Positions 32,494-42,694 of a stretch of DNA of 64,000 nucleotides are shown here, in pieces. The stretch is from NCBI RefSeq assembly GCF_006517625.1, contig NZ_VHQI01000001.1:502180-566179 (forward strand), written 5' to 3'. The notes beneath the pieces were generated by a model. The model was given only the letters and a program-made list of their open reading frames with translations, did no database searches and was not told the origin of the DNA. The position numbers and the translations under genes were made by a program. The stretch is from Mixta tenebrionis (GTDB lineage: Bacteria; Pseudomonadota; Gammaproteobacteria; Enterobacterales; Enterobacteriaceae). The number at the start of each line of letters is the position of its first letter. The stretch's first letter is position 1.

Positions 32494-34770
32494 CTAGTGC
32501 ACCGTGCCTGCGGTTTTGCGCTTCTCGGCGCTGACAAAATGGTAGGCCAGCTGGTTTTTCTCTTTATCGAGCGTCACCGACACCGAACCACCATCCACCA
32601 GCGAACCAAACAGCAGCTCGTTAGCCAGCGGTTTCTTCAGGTTTTCCTGCACAGTGCGCGCCATTGGACGCGCGCCCATCGCTTTGTCGTAACCTTTTAC
32701 CGCCAGCCAGTCGCGCGCTTCGTCGCTTACTTCCAGCGACACGCCCTTCGCATCCAGCTGCGCCTGTAGCTCGACGATAAACTTATCCACCACCTGATGG
32801 ATCACGCCGGTAGAGAGATGGCGGAACCAGATTATATTGTCGAGGCGGTTACGGAACTCCGGCGTAAAGATCTTTTTGATCTCTTCCATCGCGTCGGTGC
32901 TGTTGTCCTGATGGATCAGCCCGATCGATTTACGTTCGGTTTCCCTTACCCCGGCGTTAGTGGTCATCACCAGCACCACATTACGGAAATCCGCCTTGCG
33001 TCCGTTGTTGTCCGTCAGCATGCCGTTATCCATCACCTGCAACAGCAGGTTAAACACGTCCGGATGCGCTTTCTCAATCTCATCCAGCAGCACCACGGCG
33101 TGCGGATGTTTAATCACCGCATCGGTCAACAGGCCGCCCTGATCGAAGCCAACGTAGCCCGGAGGCGCGCCGATCAGGCGGCTGACGGTATGCCGCTCCA
33201 TATATTCGGACATATCGAAACGCAGCAGCTCAATGCCGAGCGCCTTCGCCAGCTGTACCGTCACCTCCGTTTTACCTACCCCGGTAGGGCCGGCAAACAG
33301 GAAGGACCCCACAGGTTTACGCTCATGGCCCAGACCGGCGCGGCTCATTTTGATCGCTTCGGTTAAGGCTTCAATGGCGTCATCCTGTCCAAACACCAGC
33401 ATCTTCAGCCGATCGCCGAGGTTACGCAGCGTATCGCGATCGGTGGCGGAAACGCTCTTCTCCGGAATACGCGCAATGCGCGCCACGACCGATTCGATAT
33501 CCGCCACGTTAACCGTCTTTTTACGCTTGCTGACCGGCATCAGCCGGCTGCGCGCGCCCGCTTCATCAATCACATCAATCGCCTTATCGGGCAGATGGCG
33601 ATCGTTGATATATTTCACCGCCAGCTCCACCGCCGCACGTACGGCCTTGGCGGTATAGCGCACATCGTGATGCGCTTCATATTTCGGTTTCAGGCCGTTA
33701 AGAATCTGCACCGTTTCATCAATGCTCGGCTCGGTGATGTCGATTTTCTGGAAGCGACGCGCCAGCGCACGATCTTTTTCAAAGATGTTGCTGAACTCCT
33801 GATAGGTAGTGGATCCCATCACGCGGATACGCCCGCTCGACAGCAGCGGCTTAATCAGATTAGCCGCATCCACCTGCCCGCCGGAGGCGGCGCCGGCGCC
33901 GATGATGGTATGAATCTCATCGATAAACAGAATGCTGCTTTCATCCTGTTCCAGCTGTTTCAGCAGCGCCTTAAAGCGTTTTTCAAAATCGCCGCGATAT
34001 TTGGTACCGGCCAGCAGCGAGCCGATATCCAGCGAATAGATGGTGCAATCTTTCATCACTTCCGGTACGTCGCCCTGCACGATACGCCAGGCCAGACCTT
34101 CCGCAATCGCCGTTTTACCGACGCCCGATTCGCCCACCAGCAGCGGGTTGTTCTTGCGGCGGCGACACAGCACCTGCACGGTACGCTCCAGCTCTTTGTC
34201 GCGACCGATTAGCGGATCGATACCGCCAACGCGAGCAAGCTGGTTGAGATTGGTGGTGAAGTTTTCCATACGCTCCTCCCCGCCTGCCTGCTCTTCGTTA
34301 ATTGGGTTTTCCGGCCCCTGCGCCTGGCCGGGCTCATCTTTACGCGTACCGTGGGAAATAAAGTTCACCACATCAAGGCGGCTGACCTCATGTTTACGCA
34401 GCAGATAGGCCGCCTGCGACTCTTGCTCGCTGAAAATGGCTACCAGCACGTTCGCGCCGGAAACTTCGCTGCGCCCGGACGACTGAACATGGAAAACCGC
34501 ACGCTGCAGCACACGCTGGAAGCTGAGCGTCGGCTGCGTATCGCGCTCTTCCGCCGTTGCCGGCAGCACCGGCGTGGTTTGTTCAATGAAGGCTTCGAGC
34601 TCCTGCCGCAGAGCCACAATATCCACCGTACAGGCTTCCAGTGCCTCTCTGGCCGACGGGTTACTGAGCAGCGCCAGTAACAGATGCTCGACGGTCATAA
34701 ATTCATGACGGTGCTCACGCGCTCTGGCGAAAGCCATGTTTAAACTGAGTTCCAGTTCTTGATTGAGCAT
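32494..34770 (-). CDS. clpA: ATP-dependent Clp protease ATP-binding subunit ClpA
   Basis: 758-residue Hsp100 unfoldase that feeds substrates to ClpP; same length as E. coli ClpA. It has an N-terminal Clp repeat domain (about 1-145, the ClpS docking site), AAA-1 with [10 protein letters not shown], and AAA-2 with [11 protein letters not shown] ClpP-binding loop with the IGL-type tripeptide lies in RKSIGLIHQ. It lies 56 bp downstream of clpS and forms a unit with it. Confidence 0.98.
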   Translation of the reverse strand: MLNQELELSLNMAFARAREHRHEFMTVEHLLLALLSNPSAREALEACTVDIVALRQELEAFIEQTTPVLPATAEERDTQPTLSFQRVLQRAVFHVQSSGRSEVSGANVLVAIFSEQESQAAYLLRKHEVSRLDVVNFISHGTRKDEPGQAQGPENPINEEQAGGEERMENFTTNLNQLARVGGIDPLIGRDKELERTVQVLCRRRKNNPLLVGESGVGKTAIAEGLAWRIVQGDVPEVMKDCTIYSLDIGSLLAGTKYRGDFEKRFKALLKQLEQDESSILFIDEIHTIIGAGAASGGQVDAANLIKPLLSSGRIRVMGSTTYQEFSNIFEKDRALARRFQKIDITEPSIDETVQILNGLKPKYEAHHDVRYTAKAVRAAVELAVKYINDRHLPDKAIDVIDEAGARSRLMPVSKRKKTVNVADIESVVARIARIPEKSVSATDRDTLRNLGDRLKMLVFGQDDAIEALTEAIKMSRAGLGHERKPVGSFLFAGPTGVGKTEVTVQLAKALGIELLRFDMSEYMERHTVSRLIGAPPGYVGFDQGGLLTDAVIKHPHAVVLLDEIEKAHPDVFNLLLQVMDNGMLTDNNGRKADFRNVVLVMTTNAGVRETERKSIGLIHQDNSTDAMEEIKKIFTPEFRNRLDNIIWFRHLSTGVIHQVVDKFIVELQAQLDAKGVSLEVSDEARDWLAVKGYDKAMGARPMARTVQENLKKPLANELLFGSLVDGGSVSVTLDKEKNQLAYHFVSAEKRKTAGTVH

Positions 34771-34826
34771 TAGGCACCTCCCCCAATTATCGCCCTACGG
34801 TTTATGCCGGAATGGCACAAGGCCGA

Positions 34827-35147
34827 TCAGGCTTTTTCCAGCGTACACAGCAACGGATGCTCATGTTCTTTCGCATAGCGATTTACCTGCGCCGCCTTGG
34901 TTTCCGCCACCTCAGCGGTAAAGACGCCGCAGATTGCTTTGCCCTGATAATGCACCCTGAGCATCAGTTGCGTTGCACGTTCAATATCATAAGAAAAGAA
35001 CTTTTGCAGTACGTCAACCACAAATTCCATCGGTGTGTAATCGTCGTTGTTGAGTATAACTTTATACATTGAAGGCGGCTGCAGCCCCTCACGCAGTTTC
35101 TCTTCCGCCAGATGTTCAAAGTTAAGCCAGTCGTTAGTGTTTCCCAT
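34827..35147 (-). CDS. clpS: ATP-dependent Clp protease adaptor ClpS
   Basis: 106-residue N-recognin that binds N-degrons with Leu, Phe, Tyr or Trp at the N-terminus and delivers them to ClpA. The substrate-pocket region [19 protein letters not shown] and [16 protein letters not shown] are present. The start at 35147 ([18 protein letters not shown]) gives the E. coli length; the frame is open 24 codons upstream without homology. With aat and clpA it makes up the Leu/N-degron pathway. Confidence 0.98.
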   Translation of the reverse strand: MGNTNDWLNFEHLAEEKLREGLQPPSMYKVILNNDDYTPMEFVVDVLQKFFSYDIERATQLMLRVHYQGKAICGVFTAEVAETKAAQVNRYAKEHEHPLLCTLEKA

Positions 35148-35348
35148 AGAATTCCATCGTAATCTGTATTGCGCGCCGGCACGAAAAACTCCGCGCCATA
35201 CCATGATTGTAACACGCACGCCGTCGGGCTTCGCGCGGGTGAAAAAATATCCGCCGCGACGTCGGCGCGACCGCTATCACAAATTTAGCAATAGCGTTAA
35301 CTGCCTCAAAGTTTGACGATTTGATCGAGATCTGACCCCGTCGATTGC

Positions 35349-35376
35349 TTGACGCTTTACCCCGTTTCTTTACATT
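35349..35376 (+). promoter_or_regulatory. Putative cspD promoter
   Basis: TTGACG (35349-35354) and TACATT (35371-35376) with 16-bp spacing, 94 bp before the cspD start. The clpS–cspD divergent interval (35148-35470, 323 bp) holds no gene. The leader of about 90 nt is long, as is common for cold-shock family genes. Confidence 0.55.
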
Positions 35377-35470
35377 CTACAAACCACGGCTGATTGAGTT
35401 TTAAACAACTCAACGTAGCTTTAATCACCTCACCTAATCAGCAAAAACGTCTTGCGAGGAAACCAGAAGC

Positions 35471-35701
35471 ATGGAGAAGGGTACAGTTAAATGGTTCAAC
35501 AACGCCAAAGGATTCGGCTTCATCTGTCCGATCGGCGGCGGCGATGATATCTTTGCCCACTATTCCTCAATTCAAATGGAGGGATACAGGACGCTAAAAG
35601 CCGGGCAAGCCGTACAGTTTGCTGTCCATCAGGGACCAAAAGGAAACCACGCCAGCCTGATCGTTCCACTTGAAGCGGCTGCTGAAGGCGTCCGGGCCTG
35701 A
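35471..35701 (+). CDS. cspD: Cold shock-like protein CspD
   Basis: 76-residue single-stranded nucleic acid-binding protein of the CSP family (E. coli 74). RNP motifs are seen in NAKGFGFIC and DDIFAHYS. The longer tail after [10 protein letters not shown] and the lack of a typical Csp C-terminus point to CspD rather than CspA, as does the position next to clpS. E. coli CspD is a stationary-phase and starvation protein that inhibits replication initiation and is degraded by Lon; it is not cold-induced. AGGA precedes the ATG. Confidence 0.95.
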   Translation: MEKGTVKWFNNAKGFGFICPIGGGDDIFAHYSSIQMEGYRTLKAGQAVQFAVHQGPKGNHASLIVPLEAAAEGVRA

Positions 35702-35734
35702 ACCAGTGCTGACACATTCTGTACAACCCGACTG

Positions 35735-35766
35735 AAAAATGCCAGTGACCGACGCTGGCATTTTTT
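35735..35766 (+). terminator. Intrinsic terminator after cspD
   Basis: AAAAATGCCAG (35735-35745) pairs with CTGGCATTTTT (35755-35765), with a 9-nt loop and a T-run to 35766, 34 bp past the stop. Confidence 0.92.
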
Positions 35767-36104
35767 ATAGCTTACGATGGAAGACCAAACAGAGGTGGGG
35801 ACGTCCACAATAATTTCAACCCTGCCCCGCTCTTCCCCTGTCACGCCAGCCATCCTGCCGGCGCTTTCTTATCGATCCGGATGCGGGCGCGCTTAGAGCA
35901 TAATGCTGGCGCCGGCGCGCGCTACACCCTTTGTGCCGCACCGGATTAACCCGCTGAAGAGTCTCTTTTTTTATTTACGGCGGCGACAAGGTTTTTACCG
36001 CCAGCAAGCGGCGCGCGGGCGCAGAAAAGCAACCGCAAGGCGTAGCGCCGCTGCGGGCTGAAGAAAGGATAGTACGGATTTAAGCGGGGGAGCTGGCGCT
36101 TATG
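35767..36104. other. Gene-free stretch between cspD and ytfE
   Basis: About 340 bp with no recognisable gene, repeat or strong promoter. In E. coli this side of cspD is occupied by macAB and, further on, aqpZ and ybjD; here ytfE follows instead. The stretch contains short GC-rich inverted segments (for example around 35905-35925) and looks like a degraded rearrangement junction. I see nothing codable. Confidence 0.5.
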
Positions 36105-36135
36105 AAAAGCGCAGGCTCTGCGATAAGAGCCTGCG
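36105..36135 (-). terminator. Terminator after ytfE
   Basis: CGCAGGCTCT (36110-36119) and AGAGCCTGCG (36126-36135) make a perfect 10-bp stem 24 bp past the ytfE stop; the minus-strand transcript continues CUUUUC, a short U-tract. Confidence 0.75.
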
Positions 36136-36159
36136 TTAGCCGGAAAAATCGTGCCGCTG

Positions 36160-36825
36160 TTACTCGCCGCGCAGCGCGCGCGGGAACAGCAGATTATTTT
36201 CCAGATGGATATGCTGCATCAGTTCCTGAATAAAATTATCAATGCCGCTATAGAGCGCACGCCAGGTGGTGCAGGCTTCCTGCGGCGGCGTCAGATTGTT
36301 GGTCAGTGATTTAATCACTTCCAGCTGTTCGCCCGCTTCGTTGTGTTCAAATTCCATTACCGCGATCGGGTCGGAAGCGCGCGGACCGAAGCCCTGTTTA
36401 ATCATCGGGAACAGCACCCGCTCTTCTTTCATCATATGTGCGCTGAGGTGCTGATATACCTCGTCAATCACTTTCGCCAGACCACGCGGACAGGCGGCTT
36501 TTGCGCCATGTACGCGTTCCACTTTTTCCGCCATGGCGATCAGATCGGGCAGCTGCTGACGGTGGCCGTCGTGGTAGCGCGTAATAATATGATCGATCAG
36601 CGCGGCAAGCGGGGCTTCACGCCAGTTTTCATCATTATTTTCCTGCTGCATCAGCTGCTGGAGCTGTTGCTCGATCCGATCGATATCCAGGCCGCGTCGT
36701 TCCGCCATCTCAGCCAGCGTATGTTTGCCGCCGCAGCAGAAATCGAGATCGTATTTGTGGAACAGCGCGGTGGAGCCTGGGATTGCAATGGCAATTTCAC
36801 CCAAAGATGTTGTGCGTAATGACAT
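36160..36825 (-). CDS. ytfE: Iron-sulfur cluster repair di-iron protein YtfE (RIC)
   Basis: 221-residue cytosolic hemerythrin-like di-iron protein (E. coli 220) that repairs nitrosylated or oxidised iron-sulfur clusters. It has the short N-terminal ScdA domain with [15 protein letters not shown], then the four-helix domain with the iron-ligand pattern [36 protein letters not shown] and [11 protein letters not shown] palindrome matching NsrR sites overlaps its likely -10. In E. coli ytfE is not next to hcp; here it is divergent from lysO and 1.3 kb from hcp-hcr, so three nitrosative-stress genes are grouped. Confidence 0.96.
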   Translation of the reverse strand: MSLRTTSLGEIAIAIPGSTALFHKYDLDFCCGGKHTLAEMAERRGLDIDRIEQQLQQLMQQENNDENWREAPLAALIDHIITRYHDGHRQQLPDLIAMAEKVERVHGAKAACPRGLAKVIDEVYQHLSAHMMKEERVLFPMIKQGFGPRASDPIAVMEFEHNEAGEQLEVIKSLTNNLTPPQEACTTWRALYSGIDNFIQELMQHIHLENNLLFPRALRGE

Positions 36826-36850
36826 GACCTTTACCTCACGATGAATTTAT

Positions 36851-36873
36851 AAGTTGCATATTAAATACATCTT
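36851..36873 (-). promoter_or_regulatory. NsrR-like operator upstream of ytfE
   Basis: A 23-bp site reading AAGTTGCAT, a 5-bp centre, then ATACATCTT, which fits the E. coli NsrR motif AAGATGCAT-N5-ATGCATCTT closely. It begins 26 bp upstream of the ytfE ATG, and a TATAAA -10 candidate on the minus strand (36851-36846) touches it, so bound NsrR would block the promoter and nitric oxide would release it. Compare the site before hcp. Confidence 0.75.
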
Positions 36874-37103
36874 TTAGGGAAAACCAGATTATTTTCCCGC
36901 GGCGGCGGCAAAAAAGCTCAGATTGAAAAAATTACGCCCTATGGGGGATAAGGCTAAACCGGCAGGTCAGGCGGCGTAATCAATGCGTGGCGGAGAAAGC
37001 GTCACGCGCCGGAAACCAGGCCCTGTTCAGGTTGCGCTTTACGCCGTACGGTTTTTTAGCTAGCGTGACCATCATCAAATTTATTTACGGATTTCACAGG
37101 GAT

Positions 37104-38003
37104 ATGTATTCAGGCCTGCTTATTATTCTTCTGCCGTTGATTATCGGTTATCTGCTGCCGCTGAAATCTGCCGCGCTGCAACGCGGCGTTAACCGTCTGC
37201 TAAGCTGGATGGTCTATATCATCCTCTTTTTTATGGGCATCAGCCTGGCGTTTCTGGACAACCTGGCGGCTAACCTACTGGCGATCCTGCATATCGCTGG
37301 CGTCAGCGTCATCGCTATTCTGGCCTGCAACCTTATCGCGCTGCGCCTGCTGGAAAAAAGATATCCCTGGCGCCATCAGCATCAGCAGGAAGCGCTGCCT
37401 TCCCGACTGCATATGGCGCTGGAATCGCTGAAGCTGTTGGGCGTGGTACTGCTGGGTTTTCTGCTCGGCCTGGGCGGCTGGGAAGTGCTGCACCATGCCA
37501 CCCAGGCAAGCGAATACGCCCTGTTCCTGCTGCTGTTTCTGGTTGGTTTGCAGCTGCGCGGCAGCGGTATGACGCTGCGCCAGATTGTGTTAAACCGACG
37601 CGGCATGATGGTGGCGATAGTCGTCTGTCTCAGCGCCTTCGTCGGCGGCGCGCTGGCGGCGCTGGCGCTGGGCCTGCCAATAACCACCGGTCTGGCGCTG
37701 GCCAGCGGCTACGGCTGGTATTCGCTTTCCGGCATTTTAATGAGCGAAAGCTTTGGCCCGGTGATCGGCAGCGCCGCTTTCTTTAACGATCTGCTGCGCG
37801 AACTGCTGGCGATCATGCTGATACCGGCGCTGATCGGGCAGCATCGCTCCAGCGCGCTCGGCCTGTGCGGCGCCACCTCCATGGACTTTACGCTGCCCGT
37901 ACTGCAGCGCGCCGGCGGCCTTGAAATCGTACCGGCGGCTATCGTACACGGCTTTGCGCTCAGCCTGGCGGCGCCGGTACTGATCGCCCTGTTTTCCTCC
38001 TGA
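37104..38003 (+). CDS. lysO: L-lysine exporter LysO (YbjE)
   Basis: 299-residue inner-membrane protein (E. coli LysO 299), DUF340 family, exporting L-lysine and giving resistance to the toxic analogue thialysine. Eight or so hydrophobic helices; conserved segments include WMVYIILFFMGISLAFLDN, ALESLKL and GLCGATSMDFTLPVLQR. I take the ATG at 37104 (MYSGLLIILLPL) with AGGG upstream. The frame extends 39 codons further 5', but that part has no family support and would run through the promoter region. It separates ytfE from hcp-hcr and is not expected to share their function. Confidence 0.93.
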   Translation: MYSGLLIILLPLIIGYLLPLKSAALQRGVNRLLSWMVYIILFFMGISLAFLDNLAANLLAILHIAGVSVIAILACNLIALRLLEKRYPWRHQHQQEALPSRLHMALESLKLLGVVLLGFLLGLGGWEVLHHATQASEYALFLLLFLVGLQLRGSGMTLRQIVLNRRGMMVAIVVCLSAFVGGALAALALGLPITTGLALASGYGWYSLSGILMSESFGPVIGSAAFFNDLLRELLAIMLIPALIGQHRSSALGLCGATSMDFTLPVLQRAGGLEIVPAAIVHGFALSLAAPVLIALFSS

Positions 38004-38050
38004 AATAAGCGCGGCCGCTAAGAGGCCGCCAGCCCCGCGTCTCTTTTGCT

Positions 38051-38064
38051 TTAGATCAAATCAA
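38051..38064 (+). promoter_or_regulatory. Partial FNR-type site upstream of hcp
   Basis: TTAGATCAAATCAA: the right half ATCAA is consensus, the left half is poor. E. coli hcp-hcr is FNR-activated, and with a start near 38122 (TTGCCT at 38087-38092, TTTATA around 38110-38115) the site would lie near -65. Weak evidence. Confidence 0.35.
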
Positions 38065-38110
38065 ATGCAATTATTTCAGGCTCTGCTTGCCTGCTACCCC
38101 TGGTGATCGT

Positions 38111-38141
38111 TTATAAGTTGCATCTGAAATACAACTTATAA
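38111..38141 (+). promoter_or_regulatory. NsrR-like palindrome upstream of hcp
   Basis: TTATAAGTTG (38111-38120) and CAACTTATAA (38132-38141) are exact inverse complements around 11 bp; the core AAGTTGCAT-N5-ATACAACTT is the NsrR motif and shares its left half with the ytfE site. It overlaps the probable -10 and ends 12 bp before the hcp start codon. Repression by NsrR, lifted by nitric oxide, is inferred from E. coli. Confidence 0.75.
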
Positions 38142-38153
38142 AGAGACGATATT

Positions 38154-39803
38154 ATGTTCTGTATTCAATGTGAGCAAACCATAAGAACCCCCGCGGGCAA
38201 TGGCTGCGCCTGGGCGCAGGGCATGTGCGGCAAAACGGCGCAAACTTCCGATCTGCAGGATCTGCTGATCGCTGTTCTGCAAAGCCTCTCCGCATGGGCG
38301 CTGCACGCGCGCACGGAAGGCTTTATCGAACATGAGATTGACAGTTTCGCACCACGCGCTTTTTTCTCAACGCTGACGAACGTTAACTTCGACTCCAGCC
38401 GCATTATTGATTTCGCCTTTCAGGCGCAGAGCTACCGCGACCGCCTGAAGGCGCGCTGCTCGCTGCTGGGCCTGACCGAGCCGGAACATCCGCTGGCCAA
38501 CCTGACGCTTAACAGCAACGACGCCGAAATCCTGCAGCAGCAGGCGCACGCTTTCGCTCTCAACGCCGGCGAAGATCACGAAGATGTGGTTGGCCTGCGC
38601 CTGCTCTGCCTGTACGGCCTGAAAGGCGCCGCCGCCTATATGGAACATGCGCACGTTCATGGCCGCTACGATAACGATATCTATAAGCAGTATCACCAGA
38701 TCATGGCCTGGCTCGGCACCCGTCCGAACAGCATTGAAGAGCTGCTGGCCGAGGCGATGCATATTGGTAAAATGAACTTCGCCATCATGGAAATGCTGGA
38801 TGAAGCGCAAACCACCACCTACGGCGATCCGCAGCCGGTACAGGTCAACGTACGCCCGGTAGCGGGTAAAGCGATTCTGATCTCCGGTCACGACCTGAAA
38901 GATCTGCAGCTGCTGCTGGAGCAGACCGCAGGCACCGGCATCAACGTCTATACCCACGGCGAAATGCTGCCTGCTCACGGCTATCCGGGGCTGAACAAAT
39001 ATCCGCACCTGGTAGGTAACTACGGCAGCGGCTGGCAAAACCAGCAGACCGAATTCGCCCGCTTCCCTGGCCCGATCGTAATGACTTCTAACTGCATTAT
39101 CGATCCGACCGTCGGCGACTACGATAACCGTATCTGGACGCGCAGCATCGTCGGCTGGCCGGGCGTTAACCACCTCGACGGCGATGATTTCACGCCGGTT
39201 ATCGAACAGGCGCAGAGCATGGCGGGCTTCCCGTGGGATGAAATCCCGCATGAAATCACCGTTGGCTTTGGCCGCCGCGTGCTGCTTGACGCCTGCGACT
39301 CCATTATCGAATTAGCCACGCAGAAAAAACTGCGCCACGTCTTCCTGGTGGGCGGCTGCGACGGTAGCCGCGACAAGCGCAGCTACTATACCGATCTGGC
39401 GCTGGCGGTGCCGAAAGATTGTCTGATCCTGACGCTGGCCTGCGGCAAATATCGCTTCAACAAGCTTGATTTCGGTACGCTGGAAGGCCTGCCGCGCCTG
39501 CTGGATGTCGGTCAGTGCAACGACAGCTATTCCGCTATCGTGCTGGCGGTGAAGCTGGCGGAAAAACTGAACTGCGGCGTCAACGACCTGCCGCTGTCGC
39601 TGATCCTCTCCTGGTTCGAACAGAAAGCGATCGTGGTGCTGCTGACGCTGTTGGCGCTCGGCGTGAAAAATATCCGCACCGGTCCGACCGCGCCGGCTTT
39701 CCTGACCGACAATCTGCTCGCTATCCTGGAAAAAGAGTTCGGTATGATCCCGGTTACCACGGCAGAAAACGATCTTGCCGCCATTCTGGCGCCACAGGAG
39801 TAA
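38154..39803 (+). CDS. hcp: Hydroxylamine reductase / hybrid cluster protein
   Basis: 549-residue iron-sulfur protein (E. coli 550) with a hybrid 4Fe-2O-2S cluster; current work assigns a high-affinity nitric oxide reductase and protein S-nitrosylase role. The N-terminal cluster cysteines are C3, C6, C18 and C25 ([16 protein letters not shown]), the spacing of class I/II enterobacterial Hcp. The hybrid-cluster ligands lie in the C-terminal half (for example VFLVGGCDG and [12 protein letters not shown]). The partner reductase hcr starts 3 bp after its stop, so the two are cotranscribed. Confidence 0.98.
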   Translation: MFCIQCEQTIRTPAGNGCAWAQGMCGKTAQTSDLQDLLIAVLQSLSAWALHARTEGFIEHEIDSFAPRAFFSTLTNVNFDSSRIIDFAFQAQSYRDRLKARCSLLGLTEPEHPLANLTLNSNDAEILQQQAHAFALNAGEDHEDVVGLRLLCLYGLKGAAAYMEHAHVHGRYDNDIYKQYHQIMAWLGTRPNSIEELLAEAMHIGKMNFAIMEMLDEAQTTTYGDPQPVQVNVRPVAGKAILISGHDLKDLQLLLEQTAGTGINVYTHGEMLPAHGYPGLNKYPHLVGNYGSGWQNQQTEFARFPGPIVMTSNCIIDPTVGDYDNRIWTRSIVGWPGVNHLDGDDFTPVIEQAQSMAGFPWDEIPHEITVGFGRRVLLDACDSIIELATQKKLRHVFLVGGCDGSRDKRSYYTDLALAVPKDCLILTLACGKYRFNKLDFGTLEGLPRLLDVGQCNDSYSAIVLAVKLAEKLNCGVNDLPLSLILSWFEQKAIVVLLTLLALGVKNIRTGPTAPAFLTDNLLAILEKEFGMIPVTTAENDLAAILAPQE

Positions 39804-39806
39804 ATC

Positions 39807-40796
39807 ATGAATATCACTACGCTTTGTCCCTGGCGCATGCAGGTTCATCATATTATTCAGGAAACGCCGGATGTCTGGACGCTGGCGCTGATCGATCACG
39901 ATTTCTACCGCTGGCAGGCGGGCCAGTTTGCGCTGGTGCGCATCGGCAACAGCGAAGAAGTACGCGCCTATACGCTCTCTTCCACGCCGGGCCAGAGCCG
40001 CTTTATTACCCTGACTATTCGCCATATTGAGCAGGGTAAAGGCTCCAGCTGGCTGACGCAGCAGGTGAAGCCGGGCGATTTCGTCTGGTTATCCGATCCG
40101 CAGGGCGATTTTAGCTGCGAACAGCATCCCGCTGCGCACTATCTGCTGCTGGCGGCGGGCTGCGGCATTACCCCGGTAATGTCAATGGCGCGCTGGCTGC
40201 ACCGCAACCGCCCGGAAACCGACGTACAGCTGATCTACAGCGTGCGTTCGCCGCGCGACGTCATTTTCGCCGCAGAGCTGCAGCAGCTCAGCAGCTGGCT
40301 GAAGCTGACCATTATCGCGGAGCAGCAGCCGGAGGCGCATATGCTCGTCGGGCGCCTGACGCGCGATATTCTGGCCCGGCAAGTACCTGACATGGCGCGC
40401 CGTACCGTAATGATGTGCGGCCCGCAGCCTTATATGGATCAGGCGGAGAGCGACGTGCGCGCTATGGGCGCGCTCAAGGTGCTGCGCGAGCAGTTTACCG
40501 CCGCCGCGCCGGCGGAAGAGAGCGACAGCGGCGTGCGTTATCGTCTGAGCAGCGCTTCACGACCGCTGCAGGGCGCTGAGTTCCCGGCAGGCTGGTCGCT
40601 GCTGGCAGCGATGGAACAGCATAAGGTGCCGGTGGAAGCGGTCTGTCGCGCCGGGGTATGCGGCTGCTGTAAAACGCGCGTCGCGCGCGGCGAGTATCAG
40701 ACCAGCAGCACCGTCGGCCTGACCGAAGCGGAAATCGCCGCCGGTTACGTGCTGGCCTGTAGCTGTCAGCCAGCGGGCGATATCGAGCTGGCCTGA
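39807..40796 (+). CDS. hcr: NADH oxidoreductase Hcr
   Basis: 329-residue electron donor for Hcp (E. coli 322). FAD domain with EVRAYTLSSTPGQ, NAD domain with LLAAGCGITPVMSMARWL, and a C-terminal plant-type [2Fe-2S] ferredoxin domain with CRAGVCGCCKTRV followed by LACSCQ. It lacks a signal sequence and is cytosolic. Coupled to hcp by a 3-bp gap. poxB begins 118 bp later with its own promoter. Confidence 0.97.
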   Translation: MNITTLCPWRMQVHHIIQETPDVWTLALIDHDFYRWQAGQFALVRIGNSEEVRAYTLSSTPGQSRFITLTIRHIEQGKGSSWLTQQVKPGDFVWLSDPQGDFSCEQHPAAHYLLLAAGCGITPVMSMARWLHRNRPETDVQLIYSVRSPRDVIFAAELQQLSSWLKLTIIAEQQPEAHMLVGRLTRDILARQVPDMARRTVMMCGPQPYMDQAESDVRAMGALKVLREQFTAAAPAEESDSGVRYRLSSASRPLQGAEFPAGWSLLAAMEQHKVPVEAVCRAGVCGCCKTRVARGEYQTSSTVGLTEAEIAAGYVLACSCQPAGDIELA

Positions 40797-40848
40797 TCGC
40801 GCTGACACACCTGGTTTCATAGTGGCCCGTCAGCTTCATCAACCTTGA

Positions 40849-40855
40849 CTAGACT
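40849..40855 (+). promoter_or_regulatory. Possible sigma-S -10 element of poxB
   Basis: CTAGACT(TT), similar to the sigma-S preferred CTAYACTT, lies 60 bp before the poxB start codon. E. coli poxB is RpoS-dependent. Recognition by eye only. Confidence 0.35.
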
Positions 40856-40914
40856 TTCTGGCATTAGCCAAGTCTCGTCAGCGGGATGATAGCTCACAAC
40901 AGTAAGGAGCCACT

Positions 40915-42636
40915 ATGAAACAAACCGTTGCCGCGCTGATTGCGCAAACGCTGGAAAGCGCCGGAGTCAAACGTATCTGGGGCGTTACCGGCGATTCTCT
41001 GAACGGGCTGAGCGACAGCCTCAACCGCATGGGCACCATCAGCTGGATGCCGACGCGCCATGAGGAGGTCGCCGCCTTTGCCGCCGGCGCCGAAGCGCAG
41101 CTCAGCGGAGAGCTGGCGGTGTGCGCCGGCTCATGCGGGCCAGGCAACCTGCATCTGATTAACGGCCTGTTCGACTGCCATCGTAATCATGTGCCGGTGT
41201 TAGCTATCGCCGCGCACATTCCCTCCAGTGAAATCGGCAGCGGTTATTTTCAGGAAACCCATCCTCAGGAACTATTCCGCGAGTGCAGCCACTACTGCGA
41301 GCTGGTCTCTAACCCTGAACAGCTGCCGCAGGTACTGGGCATCGCCATGCGCCAGGCAATCCTTAACCGCGGCGTCTCGGTAGTGGTGCTGCCGGGCGAT
41401 GTGGCGCTGAAGCCCGCGCCGGAAGAAGCCTCCCCGGTCTGGTATCCCCCGCAGCAGCCGATTATCCAGCCGCCGGAAAGCGAACTGGCAAAGCTGGCCG
41501 CGCTGCTGAATGAATCGCAAAACATAACGCTAATGTGCGGCAGCGGCTGTGCGGGCGCGCATCAGCAGGTGGTCGCACTGGCCGCCGCGCTGAAAGCGCC
41601 GGTGGTACATGCGCTGCGCGGCAAAGAGCATATTGAGTATGATAATCCCTACAGCGTCGGCATGACCGGGCTGATCGGCTTCTCCTCCGGCTATCATGCG
41701 ATGATGAACGCCGATACCCTGGTGCTGCTCGGCACCCAGTTCCCCTATCGCGCCTTCTATCCCACCGACGCGAAAATCATCCAGCTTGATATCTCTCCCG
41801 GCCGCATAGGGGCGCACTGCCACGTCGATATGGCGCTGGTGGGCGACGTAAAGGCGACGATTAACGCGCTGCTGCCGCGGCTGGAAGTCAAAACCGATCG
41901 GGGATTTCTGGAAACCGCGCTGGAGCACTATGCCGACGCGCGTAAAGGGCTGGACGATCTGGCGCAGCCGAACGATAAGCAGCTGATCCATCCGCAGTAT
42001 CTGGCGCAGCGGCTCAGCGACTTCGCCGACGACGACGCGATCTTCACCTGCGATGTCGGCACGCCTACCGTCTGGGCGGCGCGCTACCTGAAAATGAACG
42101 GCAGACGCCGTCTGCTGGGCTCGTTTAATCATGGTTCGATGGCGAACGCCATGCCGCAGGCGCTGGGCGCGCAGGCGTTGGATCGCCGGCGCCAGGTGGT
42201 GGCGATGTGCGGCGACGGCGGCTTCAGCATGCTGATGGGCGATTTTATTACCGTGGCGCAGCTGAAGCTGCCGGTGAAGCTGGTGGTATTTAATAACAGC
42301 GTGCTCGGCTTCGTGGCGATGGAGATGAAGGCGGGCGGCTATCTGACCGACGGCACCGATTTAGAGAACCCCGACTTTGCCGCTATCGCCAACGCCTGCG
42401 GCGTGAAAGGCATTCGGGTAGAGCACGCCGCCGATCTCGATAGCGCCATTCAGCAAGCCTTCGCGCACGATGGTCCGGTGCTGCTGGATGTCATCACGGC
42501 GAAAGAGGAGCTGGCAATGCCGCCGCAGATCAAAATGGAGCAGGCCAAAGGATTCAGCCTCTATATGCTGCGCGCCATTATCAATGGCCGCGGCGATGAG
42601 GTTGTCGAACTGGCAAAAACCAACTGGCTGCGGTAA
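40915..42636 (+). CDS. poxB: Pyruvate dehydrogenase (quinone), pyruvate oxidase PoxB
   Basis: 573-residue peripheral membrane flavoprotein (E. coli 572) that oxidises pyruvate to acetate and CO2 and passes electrons to ubiquinone. The ThDP/Mg motif is [12 protein letters not shown] with VVFNN after it, and the N-terminal PYR domain has [15 protein letters not shown]. The C-terminal amphipathic helix that binds lipid in E. coli is present ([12 protein letters not shown]). It is stationary-phase induced in E. coli. ltaE follows behind a terminator. Confidence 0.98.
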   Translation: MKQTVAALIAQTLESAGVKRIWGVTGDSLNGLSDSLNRMGTISWMPTRHEEVAAFAAGAEAQLSGELAVCAGSCGPGNLHLINGLFDCHRNHVPVLAIAAHIPSSEIGSGYFQETHPQELFRECSHYCELVSNPEQLPQVLGIAMRQAILNRGVSVVVLPGDVALKPAPEEASPVWYPPQQPIIQPPESELAKLAALLNESQNITLMCGSGCAGAHQQVVALAAALKAPVVHALRGKEHIEYDNPYSVGMTGLIGFSSGYHAMMNADTLVLLGTQFPYRAFYPTDAKIIQLDISPGRIGAHCHVDMALVGDVKATINALLPRLEVKTDRGFLETALEHYADARKGLDDLAQPNDKQLIHPQYLAQRLSDFADDDAIFTCDVGTPTVWAARYLKMNGRRRLLGSFNHGSMANAMPQALGAQALDRRRQVVAMCGDGGFSMLMGDFITVAQLKLPVKLVVFNNSVLGFVAMEMKAGGYLTDGTDLENPDFAAIANACGVKGIRVEHAADLDSAIQQAFAHDGPVLLDVITAKEELAMPPQIKMEQAKGFSLYMLRAIINGRGDEVVELAKTNWLR

Positions 42637-42655
42637 AACAGATCTTCCCTTCCGT

Positions 42656-42681
42656 ACGGGCACGCAGGTGCCCGTTTTTTT
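42656..42681 (+). terminator. Terminator between poxB and ltaE
   Basis: ACGGGCAC (42656-42663) and GTGCCCGT (42668-42675), a 4-nt loop and seven T, 20 bp after the poxB stop. The T-run is directly followed by the ltaE ribosome-binding site GAGGAG. Confidence 0.9.
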
Positions 42682-42694
42682 GAGGAGCATCCCG

